From: Anthostomella pinea
Lineage: Eukaryota > Ascomycota > Sordariomycetes > Xylariales > Xylariaceae
Reading direction: 5' to 3'
DNA length: 64,000 nt
NCBI GenBank assembly: GCA_963556695.1
Contig: CAUWAG010000011.1
Location: 1-64,000 of the forward strand
Every line of letters begins with the position of its first letter. Position 1 is the stretch's first letter. The notes below the pieces were generated by a model. That model saw only the letters and a program-made list of their open reading frames with translations. It was not told where the DNA came from and did not search any database. This document shows positions 29,863-40,114 of this stretch, piece by piece. The position numbers and the translations under genes were made by a program.

Positions 29863-31285
29863 CTAGAACCCCAAGCGCTCAAGCAGCTGGACCAACTGCG
29901 TCTCGTTCTTCTCCTTGCATTTCATTATGACTTCTTTAGACTGCATCCGGAGAATGTCGGAATTGCTGACCCGCCACGGCAAGACAGTACGGAGAACGGT
30001 GTCGACGTCCGCCGCCTTGTCGATGCCTTCCATCGTCGCCGGCCTGTTCACATGCAGCCTCTCCAACTCATCCTCCCAAGCCTTGGCCAATTCCCAATCG
30101 ACTCCGTCGTTGGTCGGTTGCGGGAGGGGCGAGGGGAACCCATGTAGCTTAGCATTTCGCAGGACCGCCTGCTCCCCCGCCTCGTCAGCGGACCAGCCTC
30201 GAAACTGCCCGCCCGCACCGTCGAAGGAACGGAGGAACTCGTAAGAAGGGTGCATGATACAAGTGAAGTCGTAGTCAAGCAGTGCAGTGATGCGCTGGGT
30301 CGAGGAATCGAACAGAAGATTGTTGGTGGCTGCGCGACAAACATAAAGTTAGTCGAGTAACAAGTGGAGAGAAGAAACGAGAGGGAGACTTGCTGAAGTC
30401 GGCATGTATAATAGCTTTGTCATTTGCCGTTTTGAATGACTCGAACTGGCTTGGGACGCCATGGGCAACAAACGCGTCTAGGCGCTCTCTGATGCCATTG
30501 GCATGCCACCCTTCAATGTAAGGGTTCTCATCTGCCCTTTGGAGTGCCACTTGCAAACGACCTCTGAAGGAGGATTCGTATGACGGCCATGGTCCGGCGC
30601 CAACGCTGGTCATGGCTGTACTGACAATTCGGCCATCCTCGTCGAACGTGACACCTCCGAAGCCGGTGATAGTCTCGGGTAGCTGGTAGTCTTGCAAAGC
30701 CTTGAGCAGCGAGGCCATCTGTGATAAGATTGATTTTTTGCCCGCGAGATGCATGGATGTAAACGCTTCGTCGACGGCTTCGCCAGGCATTAGCTGTTGG
30801 ATAATCCAACCCTGCGCCGCCGTGGTAGCTGCACTTCCCCAAGCGTATACAGATGGGACAACCGATGGGCGGAAGCCACTGAGGGCAGCGGCAGCGAGGC
30901 TGATCATGGCGACTTCATTTTCGACCCGGGTGGCGGGGCTCATGCCCTCGGCGTCAACGTTCGTGAGACGGATGATGAGTTCCTTGGTGCCATGAGGAAT
31001 TGGATCACAGCCGTGCCTCCGAGCTTCGTGTCTAAATGAATGGGCAGACGTGACGGGCACTGGCAGTATGACGCGATAGACGAAGTTGTTGTACTTGAAT
31101 GGGCATTCAGGATCGTATTGAATGGGAATGACCTCCGCATTCACCTGGGTAGTGTACGTTTGTATCAGCGGCCAGCACCATGGGAACAATCAGCAAAGTA
31201 CGCTAACCTCAAGGTCGAATTGCTCACGCAACAAGCCATGGACAAAGTCGAGTCGACGTTGATAGTTGGCGTGGTTGTGAGTCAT
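29863..31285 (-). CDS. APH-family phosphotransferase, 431 residues
   Basis: Three exons on the minus strand: 31208-31285, 30394-31144 and 29863-30329. Intron 1 is GTTAGC...CCCAG. Intron 2 is a GC-AG intron (GCAAGT...CGCAG) with branch GACTAAC. The summed length is 432 codons including the stop. The kinase fold shows ELIIRLTN, then ENEVAMISLAAAAL, the ATP-site hinge WIIQQLMPGE, the Brenner loop HADFTTNNLLFD and the metal-binding LLDYDF. Fungal proteins of this family phosphorylate small molecules or are uncharacterised; the substrate is unknown. It lies 391 bp downstream of the repeat-protein gene on the same strand. That makes it a plausible tailoring or resistance enzyme of the cluster, but this is inference from position. 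Confidence 0.85.
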
Positions 31286-31676
31286 AATGGTACTGGTGTT
31301 AGGATGACCTGAAGGGTGAAGGGAAGAGGAAACATCTGTGCAAACACGAGGCATCCATGGTGTATAGTATATATGCATGTAAATATGGTAGGCACCTATC
31401 CCCTGTCTCCCGGGAGCGGTCAGCGGCCCGACAACGGCTGCAAGCCACTTTTGATAACCCCGCCATGAATATGTACCTAGGTAGGTAGGTACTCATGTTA
31501 CACGTGTGAGTGGCAAGAAGAAGCCTGAACTGGCCTTGGCACCTGGGGAAATGAAACTTGGATGTTGATTTCTATTTACGCAGCTCGCCTACATCAATCC
31601 ACCAGAGCTAGGACCGTATCCTAGTATCTATCTTGAACCCGCTAACTAATGCGTATTCGGCCCTCGCCCATGTTAC

Positions 31677-32308
31677 TCAAGCGCTGTCAGGCTTGAAGAT
31701 GCGCTTGAAGAGGCTGAGGCTCGAATAAAGCCAAGAGCTTGAGTCATCCATTACCATCAGATGAGCATGATAGCCTTTCTCAAGCTCATCCATATCCAGA
31801 TACCCTGGACCGTTGGGAAGCTACGATGTTGTCAGCAGCTATGCCGTGTGATGCAGACATAGTACATACCCAATGGTCAGGCAGGACCCATTCCTTGCTG
31901 CCAAATGAAGCTGCAGGTGAAGGTGTTGCTCCTTTATGCTCGGTCGCTCCCGTACTGGTGCCAGACTGATCAAGCGCCTGCCCTTCAGGGACATCTTCCT
32001 TTTCGTTCGAGTACGACGTCACCCACTGGCCTCGGGTGCTGGTCTTGTCGACCGTCGGCCCTTCAGGGATATCTTCCTTGTCGTTCAAGTACGAAATTAC
32101 CGATCGGCCCTGGGGGCTGGTTTCGTCTACAGTTGGGTAATGACCGCGCTTGGTATCATGCGTGTAGCGTCCCTTGGTAATTCTGTACTCAGTCTATCCA
32201 AACTATGCACATGGAGCATTCGAAGCTCACCTTGATTTCCGGCGAGGGGGGGATGGCCATGGATGCCGCACCAGCAATGAGAGCTGTGAGATGAATTGCT
32301 GCCTTCAT
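31677..32308 (-). CDS. Secreted tandem-repeat protein, candidate RiPP precursor
   Basis: Three exons on the minus strand: 32231-32308, 31870-32172 and 31677-31820. Introns are GTGAGC...CCAAG and GTATGT...CGTAG; both are phase 0, and the product is 174 residues. It starts with a signal peptide (MKAAIHLTALIAGAASMA). A KR site (HDTKR) precedes two tandem 26-residue repeats (residues 39-64 and 65-90; 78-bp units at 32059-32136 and 31981-32058). Each repeat runs PTVD-x-TS, then SY-x-N-x-KED-x-PEG. A partial third copy follows, and a second KR lies near the C-terminus (SLFKRIFKPDSA). Signal peptide, internal repeats, Kex2-type sites and UstYa genes next door match the plan of dikaritin precursors. 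However, KR sites do not separate the repeats, which they usually do. It could instead be a cell-wall or effector protein. No family recognised. Confidence 0.7.
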
Positions 32309-32832
32309 GGTGGGAGAATTTGGAGTCAGATGAAGAAGTGGAATCAATGCAGTCGTGTTGTAGCACCTCTACAGGCCAAAGATATCTGCAGATGGCAAAG
32401 CTCACACATATATCCTCGGGAAAGCCAGGCGGGCCGATTCCGCCCAAAGGTTACCCGGGCATCGAAGATGTTGGTCACTGCCCGGTGGTGCCATTGTTGG
32501 TCGGTTCGGGGATGCTACGTACCTGTAAGGCCTGGCCAGTGGCCACATGCATGTGATGTGATACAACTGGGGGCTCACATGTGCAACCTGCAGCTTCTTC
32601 CTATCTTGCACATGTACCCAGTTCGAACGTCGTAGTAACCAAATACACCAGCAGTGGCACTGTGTAGCACTGTGTGGCCCAGGCCCAATATGACTCTCGA
32701 ACCCCGACCGTGCACCTCAGCTGACCTCTCTCCTTGTGTGTCTCTTTTCTCGAGGGGGCTTCAGTCATACACCATTCACAATCCTGGTCCCTCGTGCTTC
32801 GTCTTTGCCCAAATTGGTGGCGAGCAGCTACA
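32309..32832. promoter_or_regulatory. Divergent promoter of the repeat-protein and UstYa genes
   Basis: 524 bp between two start codons that point away from each other. No coding sequence seen. The arrangement suggests co-regulation; I could not identify a specific operator. Confidence 0.55.
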
Positions 32833-33869
32833 ATGATGATGAACACCAACCCCAATCAATGTATCCGTCTCAGGAATGTCGGTTCGAACAGTTCTACATC
32901 ATTGAGCCAGGATGATCACCCTCCCGCAGAGGATGCCACAAACAAAAGCAGAAAGCTCATGTTCGGTCTCAGGCGCGTTCGGATGAGGACGATTGTACTT
33001 CTTCTCTCGTTGCTACTGAACGGCTTTGCTACGTGGACCGTGTTGTTCCGAAACACTCCACGAGACCACATCCTTACATACTGTCAGTTGCTGCTACTTA
33101 TGTTATTTGTGCATGGCTCACTGACGATGATATTAAAAGCACCTGCATTACCCGCCATCGAAAATGAGAGGGTGGTCTTCTCAAGTGCATTTGGCATTGA
33201 ACGCTCCCCGTTCCAGGGAGAGCCGTCGGAAGCGAATGATCGACTATGGAGCGGCCTCTACGATTGTAATTCGCCTTATTATTCGTTCTTTATTGTCGGT
33301 TTCTCACTCACCATCTTCAGTTGGCATCACCAGAATCAGCACAGATGAAGCGAGGCCTATGGACAATAAGACTCTTCCTATGCCCGACAAAGAAGGTGGG
33401 TATGTGGTCCAGCTAGCCGTGTTCCATCAGCTTCATTGTTTGGTAAGTCCTTACTCACGTGTGTGAAGTATTGCGCTGACCTGCGCGGAAGAATATGATC
33501 CGCAAGGCTATATACCGTGGCACTGACATGTCGAACACGGACGATGCAATGGGCATTGAGCATCTGGACCATTGTATTGATATGCTTCGCCAAAGTTTGA
33601 TGGTGAGTTTCTGGCAGCCACTCTAGACCTGGCCGCGAAACTGACATGAGCGACGCTGGTAGTGCGCTAGCGATGTAACTCCAACCACGTTCGCCCGGAC
33701 ATCACTTGACAGCAGCATGAAGGTTGTTGCGGAAGTCGTTCATACCTGCAGACGCTTCTCAAAAATTCAGCAATGGGCTTGGAATAGACGGATAGATGAG
33801 GCTTTTGATAAGATGAAAGTGGTTACTGATGATCCTTTAGGCTGGGGCACATACACATATTCTCCGTAA
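32833..33869 (+). CDS. UstYa-family (DUF3328) oxidase-like protein, 271 residues
   Basis: Five exons: 32833-33082, 33140-33265, 33321-33442, 33492-33602 and 33663-33869; all introns are GT-AG, 49-60 nt, and the frame closes at 816 nt. A cytoplasmic N-terminus is followed by one membrane helix at residues 53-72, then the family pattern SPALPAIENERVVF, GEPSEANDRLWSGLYDFGI, GGYVVQLAVFHQLHCL and HLDHCIDMLRQSLMC, ending SDVTP...GWGTYTYSP. The two HxxHC motifs (HQLHC at 161-165, HLDHC at 190-194) are the hallmark of the family and are thought to bind metal. UstYa proteins oxidise and cyclise ribosomal peptides in ustiloxin-type pathways and some other natural products. It is divergent from the repeat-protein gene. 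Confidence 0.9.
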
Positions 33870-34398
33870 GAAGGTTTGGTCAAATGTAACTCACATATGG
33901 CTGTATCTACCAGACTGCCCACCGCATTCGTTCATTTAGCGGAACTGTCATCTGTAAATAGGATCCTCTCTAGGTACCATTCATAACAAACCCCTACAAC
34001 AATATTTAGTCATAGTTGAATGTCTGATTGCTAGCTCAAGGCTCATGATGAGTATTACAATTGATTCCTGTCTTGCGTTGTGATGGCGGTGACCCCTAGG
34101 CATATATGAGTTCCATATTATGTTCAGATGAAGAACCACATGTGAAGGTTGAAGATCCAGAGGCTCCGAGGTTATGTACAAAGACTTTCTGAGTGTCTTC
34201 CAACCAGGTTATATCCGAAAGTATCGCGTACAGCTAATCGGGAGCATAGAAAAGGGTTTTTCATTCTAGGATATATCTGAAATGGAGCTGGGGAGCTGCG
34301 CAGGGACAAACCCCCGTGCCTGGTCACGTGTACACCTTGCGACAGGAAGGTTATGCTAGCGTAAGCTATCATTTGCAACCGTCCGAGAGTCCAATAGA

Positions 34399-35275
34399 TC
34401 AAACCTCCGCAAAAACACCCAACTCGGAATCGTGACCGTTTACCCACTCTGTAATCTGTGAAAAGTTTCGACACATGTGCGTTGTGGACACTCGTGCGAT
34501 AGGCTGTTCCTTGCCAACATCGGTGTAGAAGATGAGCCCAATATCGCCATTGCACATGAGCACCTGACGAAGCAGATCTATGCAATGATCTGTGCATACT
34601 TAGAAAGCTTATACGTGGCCTAAAATGGTGGGAATGACTCACCGACGTGTTCCCATACCATCTGCGGAGGATCCATAAACGTGTCTACATGTTGATAGTG
34701 GTTCCTCCAGATAAACTTGCGGATTATGTCTAAGCAATGAAGCTGATGATACACTTCAACTGTAGCATAATAATGTCCGTCGACACCCTTCGAAGGTTTG
34801 GAAGTAGGATCAAAAGATTGTAGTGCCTCGTTGTCCACTAAAATCATAGGCTCTGTTGAATATGTTAACAGCATCAATTAAGAGAGTACCATCTTGTGGC
34901 TTCATCGGTGTTAGACTAGCATGCACTCACGATTAACCAGTTTGCTCCAAGCATTGTCAAGTAGTTCGCTAGGGGGGCCCTTGAAGATCGACTTTCCCCT
35001 TAACTCTGCATCGAATCTCATGGGACCGTAGGTTGCTACGTCTAGAAGAGGGTCTTATATAGTCAGTCCGTGAAAGATAGGCATCACGAAGGGGCTACTT
35101 TACAATAGCCCAGGGGGTCTCGGTGGTGGCTATTGCTGGCTTGAAGCAATTCTTTGTTGCCAAAGGAGTTCCACCCGCGAAGAGCCCACATATTCAGAAG
35201 CACCGCGAAACTGAAGAGACATAGGTTGATAAGAAGTAGGATTCTCCCCCACCGGACTTGAAGGTTGATTGGCAT
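34399..35275 (-). CDS. UstYa-family (DUF3328) oxidase-like protein, 227 residues
   Basis: Four exons on the minus strand: 35104-35275, 34931-35041, 34643-34852 and 34399-34589; introns are GT-AG and the frame closes at 684 nt. One membrane helix (ILLLINLCLFSFAVLLNMWA) lies at about residues 12-31. Then come GKSIFKGPPSELLDNAWSKL, GHYYATVEVYHQLHCLDIIR (HQLHC 130-134) and HVDHCIDLLRQVLMC (HVDHC 163-167), ending with THMCRNFSQITEWV. The start ATG at 35275 gives a short cytoplasmic end normal for the family; an extra upstream exon cannot be excluded. It is convergent with the other UstYa gene. Two UstYa paralogs flanking one short secreted repeat protein recall ustYa/ustYb. Confidence 0.88.
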
Positions 35276-36209
35276 GGTGAACAACCAGAATGTACTTCAA
35301 AGTCCCAAGGGAGAGTATCAAAGCCAAAGAAAGGTGAGGAGAAAACAGGGAGTCCAAACCCTGTCCGTACTAGGTGGTTTGACTTCAGGACACAGTCCAA
35401 CGCACTGTCTATGCCACCATCTTGAGTACCCAAATAACCATGTACAAGCAGTTGGTTCATCTAACCAAGGAGCTCTTCGAAGACAAGGATCAGGCAACCC
35501 ACCTCATGGTCCATCCACTCCACCCTCCTTACCCCTCTGAACCAAGACCTCACTCGGCCTTTGGAAACGGCTTCAATGCAGAAGCAGTGGAGATGGCTCG
35601 CCTGGCTCCCAGCCGGTCTGTCTGCACCTTCCTATTCTGATCTTCTGTTGTGCCAACTCCTGCAAGTGGTGCCATCTCTCGCCCTCTCGTGATGCTCCTT
35701 GTCGCTATCACCCGTTCTAGCCGCCAGAGACTATCTCCACCGAGGGGAGAACCTGCATGTTGGCAGCTTAGATCACATTCTGTTGCATATTGGGGTGATT
35801 GACCACCACGTAAAAGTGGCAGCACCACAGCCCAGCGGGGTGCAACCTGCAGGTTCCCTTGTTCCGATGGGAGACGGAACCTGCGCACTGGAACCGCCTA
35901 GGTAGCAAGGTGGCTGGCTACCCACACATAAGACGCTTCGAATTCGGCAAGGCCGACGAGATGTGATGCAGTGTCGTTACACTGCAGCTACAGGTAACAG
36001 GATATGCGGGGTGGATGAACTCCAATTGGCTGTACCGAAGAGAAATGGAGGAAACCTCACTCATCCGGGGCGGGCAGGCTGAGTGTCCGCATCCCCGTGC
36101 CGCATCCGCATCCTCGGGTTCTCCTTTCATTGGACCTGACATCGTCGCATGTGCATTATCAGAACGCCGGACGTGTAAGTCGACTCACCGGTCACGTCGA
36201 TGTACCAGC
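35276..36209. other. Intergenic, no gene recognised
   Basis: Includes the likely promoter of the 34399-35275 gene. A minus-strand frame at 35550-35888 has no familiar motif. A 9-bp inverted repeat (GCAGGTTCC / GGAACCTGC) lies near 35850-35885. Confidence 0.45.
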
Positions 36210-36369
36210 TGTTACGGTATTACATAATACCTCCACATATTTATGTACATATATATCCCTAGCTTCCCCTTTCTCTTCCGACATTGCCTCTTCTTCCTTA
36301 GATATCGTTGAATCTAGATATTTCATCCCATCAGCCCTGGCCAGCGCAGCTGCAGGCCTGATTGTCACA
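36210..36369 (+). repeat. Solo LTR-like element, 160 bp (TGTTACGG family), copy 1
   Basis: Starts TGTTACGGTATTA and ends GATTGTCACA; flanks are CCAGC and CCAAC, a 5-bp duplication with one G/A difference. Same orientation and nearly the same sequence as 53931-54090. Confidence 0.85.
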
Positions 36370-38764
36370 CCAACCCTCTACTCTCGAGTGGCGTTGAGCG
36401 ATGATCATAATGCATGTGACAGGCATCTCATCTTGGTAGGCCGAGTTTTTTGGCCCATTGGAACCCCGGAGAGGAGGCACCAGATACTGGTCAACTATCT
36501 GCTGCGAAGGCGTTGCAGCATGGGGCTCGGGGCACTCACAGTCATGTCGAAAGATATCGTCATGCTTATTCTCGGAGTCTCGGCGTGGTGAATGAGGTGT
36601 TACTGACGACCAACAAATGCCGCATTGCATGTTCCTTAGGCCCTATCCAAATGGAACTTCGGAGCCTTGAGTGGTTGGGCTTCGTCATGCAACGAGCTGA
36701 CCGGTCGAACCTGTTGCCGGTGGGAGAGCGTTCCTGCTCTGAAGAAGAAGGTGCTAAGACATGTTGCTGCAGTGTTCGCCGGGCCGATCATTCACTGCAG
36801 CATACCTTGCAAGGTTGTTTGACAAACGATATCGTGGCTGCATGCCAATCCTGAACGTCGATACCCCGGGTTCACCTTATGGTTTGTTACGAGGTTTGGC
36901 GGAGAGTGCCGCACAAAGAACTGACAGAACTACGGAAAGAACCGTTCCCACATCCCACTGTATCCCGCTGCAGTAACGACTCTAACTGGACAAGCAACCC
37001 TCTCTCGCCAGATTCAGGCGGAATATACGGCGCCTCGTCGTCCCAGTATCGTTATGGCACGGTTAGGGTGACTTCCTGCCCTAGAGTGCAGTAGCGAGGG
37101 ACTTGACATCAATCGCCGTTAGACCATGCGCCTATATCAGGTGAAATACACAACTCGTCGTGTAAATTGCTTGCTTACTGTGAAGTTCTCCTGTAAACAT
37201 TATTAGGCATGGCTCTTCCAGCAGGGCGCTCACTTCACCACTACGATCCCCCATCTAGGCGCACGCTATGTAGCAGGTGTCCTAACCTCGTCGGGCGATA
37301 CTAGCACGGCGCGAGGCAGCCAAGAATGGCAGCAAAGCCTAGAGAAGACGATCGGTTTCGACATTTGCCACAGGATCGCCGCTGGCGTTGTCCATGATCC
37401 ACCAGGTGATCCCGGTTACAGCCAGGGTAACGGGTCGTCTCTTGCAAGACCCATTCTGCCTCATCCATCCCAACTTCCTGGGCTTCGAATGCCATCAGCA
37501 GTCTGGCCAGCAGCTGAGGGACGTCATCCGCAAGCCCATCACGGAAGGCAACTGCGGTCGATCAAATGTTCTGCAGGGTCTTGCGTATGACAATATGGTC
37601 GTGGCGGGTACTGTCGTATGGACTGACGGTCCCATCGTTGTTGGTGTATGGGAAATGATGCTATCGAGGGCTTCGTGCTGGGTCGTACTTCTTGCCACAG
37701 CTCAAACAGCAAGCCAAAGTGGCGACCTTAACTTTTGCCGTTTGATAGCTAGCAGTGTCCATATTGAACAGTGGCGGAGTTGTGGATGTAATGTAGACAG
37801 CGGTAGTATCAAGGGTGTCAGAGGGCAGGTCCGTAGGTAACGCGTCGCGTGGAACGGGTTTGATAGAGAAGGATATTTGGAGCCAAGTCTCTATGCGCAC
37901 ATCCAGTTAATAGTTATAACATCAAGGGAAGAAAGGAGCAAAGGAGCTTGTGACCAAAACAAAAACATGTTGACAAGACCGGCTGATCTGAAAACCTACC
38001 TGCTGACTAGAAGCATAACGGTTATGTAAGAAATATGATTATGATTAAATGGTAGCGGAGGGGTCGAAGGCAGGTAGTGAAGCCAAAGGAATAGCGCCTC
38101 CCCTCCGCCTCGCACAATGAGGTAATAGCTGTACAGCTTGCGCCTGCCACGCCGAGCACAGATTAGTGATATTCTGCCGATGTCGTGGAATCTGCGCTGA
38201 CAGATACGTACCTTTTCTGCCAAACCCCACCAAGGCACGTACCGATTCTGCCACACCTAGCCGTAGGTACGTACCTTTCCTGCCCATCTTATTCTGCCAG
38301 GCATGACGACATACGTATCCTTTCTGCCGATCTTATTCTGACACGGCCTGCCACGTGACCCATGATACCAATCTACTGACTTGTCTGTCCCAATAAAGTC
38401 ACGCCAATTAAACGTGTATAACAAGGAATACACACTGCACAACGTCAACATCTATCAAACAAAAGCGCCCTTTAAACTACGAGTAAAGATAATAAAGATA
38501 ACAAAATGCCTTATAAATAAGCCTCTGATAAGATAATATTCACCCTGTCATACCTCTCAGCCTTTCTTTGACATAATGGCTTAATGCTATGAGACGGCCC
38601 TTTCGCTTCAGTACAACTTCTTTGCAATCCATAACCATCTCTTTTCTTTTGCCACCCACCCCCGCAGTTGAAGTTCTTCGAGTTCTATCTATCGATTTCT
38701 CTTGACCACTGTGTCGTTCTTTTCTCCTGAACCGGCATTTTGGTCCGGGATAGAGTCGTAGCTA
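36370..38764. other. Gene-poor stretch with degraded sequence
   Basis: Several frames of 60-150 codons overlap on both strands (for example 37388-37840 plus and 37301-37900 minus), but none has a recognisable domain and they look like chance or decayed sequence. Confidence 0.45.
38204..38345 (+). repeat. Degenerate repeats of ACGTACCTTTTCTGCC
   Basis: Four variants of ACGTACCTTTTCTGCC occur at about 38204, 38234, 38266 and 38310, with TCTTATTCTGCCA between the later ones. Origin unknown. Confidence 0.6.
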
Positions 38765-40114
38765 CAATGCGTGGACAAAAGTCTCCGCCCGATCCCCAAT
38801 TTTACCCCTTCCATCTACTATACCCTCCAACTCAATTGAACCATAACGCATCCAATTCTGGTGATAGAATTCTCAAATAAATTGTATTTAATAACTAAGT
38901 CAATAGTGTGTATACCAACCACTGGCGCGCCTCACTGCAGCTATTCGGTCCTCCAGTGACTCCATCAAGGCCCGAACCTGCTCCGGATCGATCTCTGACC
39001 ACGCCTGCTCAATTAACTCGTGTGCGTAGCGATAATAGGGGATATTATCCTTTAATCCAAAAAATTCAGGCTCGATTTCACGTATGTTCTTCTTCAAAAG
39101 TTGCCAAACGTGCTCAATTGGGTTCATATCGGGGCTGTGAGGAGGCCAGTCGATACAGTGGATGCTGTGCTCCTCTATCCACTCCGAAGCACCGCCAGTG
39201 AGGTGAATTTTCGCGTTATCTTGAACAAAAGGATCTCCAGCCTTGTGAAACGGAAGCAGGCCTTCCTCAAGGACCCATTTGTATGACTCTGCGGATACTC
39301 CTCCGCGCGGAGCATCCGGATCGAGTGGGCAGAAGACCAACTTGCCTAGTCCTTCTTCTCCGCCGCGTAGCCAGATCATAGACCACACTATTATCGAAAT
39401 ACGAGATTTGCCGTGATCCGTCTCGTTCACGAGATCATGACGGTACCGCTCTGAAGAGAATCAGATGGCCCAATCGCCTGGATTATTAGATGAGTTTTGG
39501 ACCGTATATTTGTCTGAAAATATAGCTCACAACAACTCTTTTAGGCGCTCTGGTGTGCTATAATAATTGGCAAAAGCGAGCCTCTTCTAAGCGTCCTTAT
39601 CTGTGAGCTTGATTTGCTTCGCTGCGCACCACTTCTGGAGGCTGTGTGCGTGACATATCCTCTTGATAGTCTTGGGAGAGCACGAAACGCAGGCTTCGTT
39701 TCGAATCTTCTGCCATATCGCCCTGGGGAGCTCTCTCACCTTTTCGATCACATGAGCGCGTTCGCAAGTATTCAAAACGGGTGGGCGACCGCTCCTTGGG
39801 GCAGATTTCGGTGTAGAAGTGGCCTCAAAGTTGGTGGTAATATCGGAGATGGTTTTCAGGCGCTTTGTTTTAAACGTGGTTGCAACATCCCTACGCGTTC
39901 TGCCGTCAATTCGCGCCACCACGATTGCCGAGCGAGCTTCTGAAGTGAATTTGCCGTTAGCGACGCAATTACCGCTTAATTCGTCTCTAAAAGATCGTAA
40001 ATCCATTATCAATTGCGGTGTTGAGAGAGTGGTGAAGTCGAAGAGTGATTGACGCGTTGTTTTGATCTGAAGGAGATTGTGGTGGGTCAGGCGGAGACTT
40101 TTGTCCACCCAGTT
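38765..40114 (-). mobile_element. Tc1/mariner element, about 1350 bp, inactive
   Basis: Inverted ends of about 30 bp share GTGGACAAAAGTCTCCGCC (left at about 38772, right inverted at about 40085-40105). TA lies just outside both ends (38763-38764 and 40115-40116). Size, TA target and transposase type agree with fungal Tc1-like elements. Confidence 0.85.
38900..40006 (-). pseudogene. Tc1-type DDE transposase, with stop codons
   Basis: The N-terminal DNA-binding half (ATG at 40006: MDLRSFRDEL, then SAIVVARIDGRTRRDVATTF and SGRPPVLNTCERAHVIEKV) is open to 39587. The catalytic half is open from 39430 to 38900 (VQDNAKIHLTGGASEW, DWPPHSPDMNPIEHVW). Between them the first catalytic block reads FSDKYTVQNSSNNPG with two stop codons, and E has become K next to the expected aspartate. 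RIP-type G-to-A change explains this. Confidence 0.83.

Noticed and set aside
32690..32712. TTCGA-like T-loop suggesting a tRNA
   Set aside because: No matching acceptor, D or anticodon arms around it; no tRNA was found anywhere in the window.
32734..32832. Upstream extension of the UstYa gene frame
   Set aside because: The extension has no ATG in good context and no homology to the family; ATG at 32833 gives the normal short cytoplasmic end.
37301..37900. Overlapping frames on both strands, longest 150 codons
   Set aside because: No domain, no codon bias favouring one strand, no plausible introns; treated as chance or decay.
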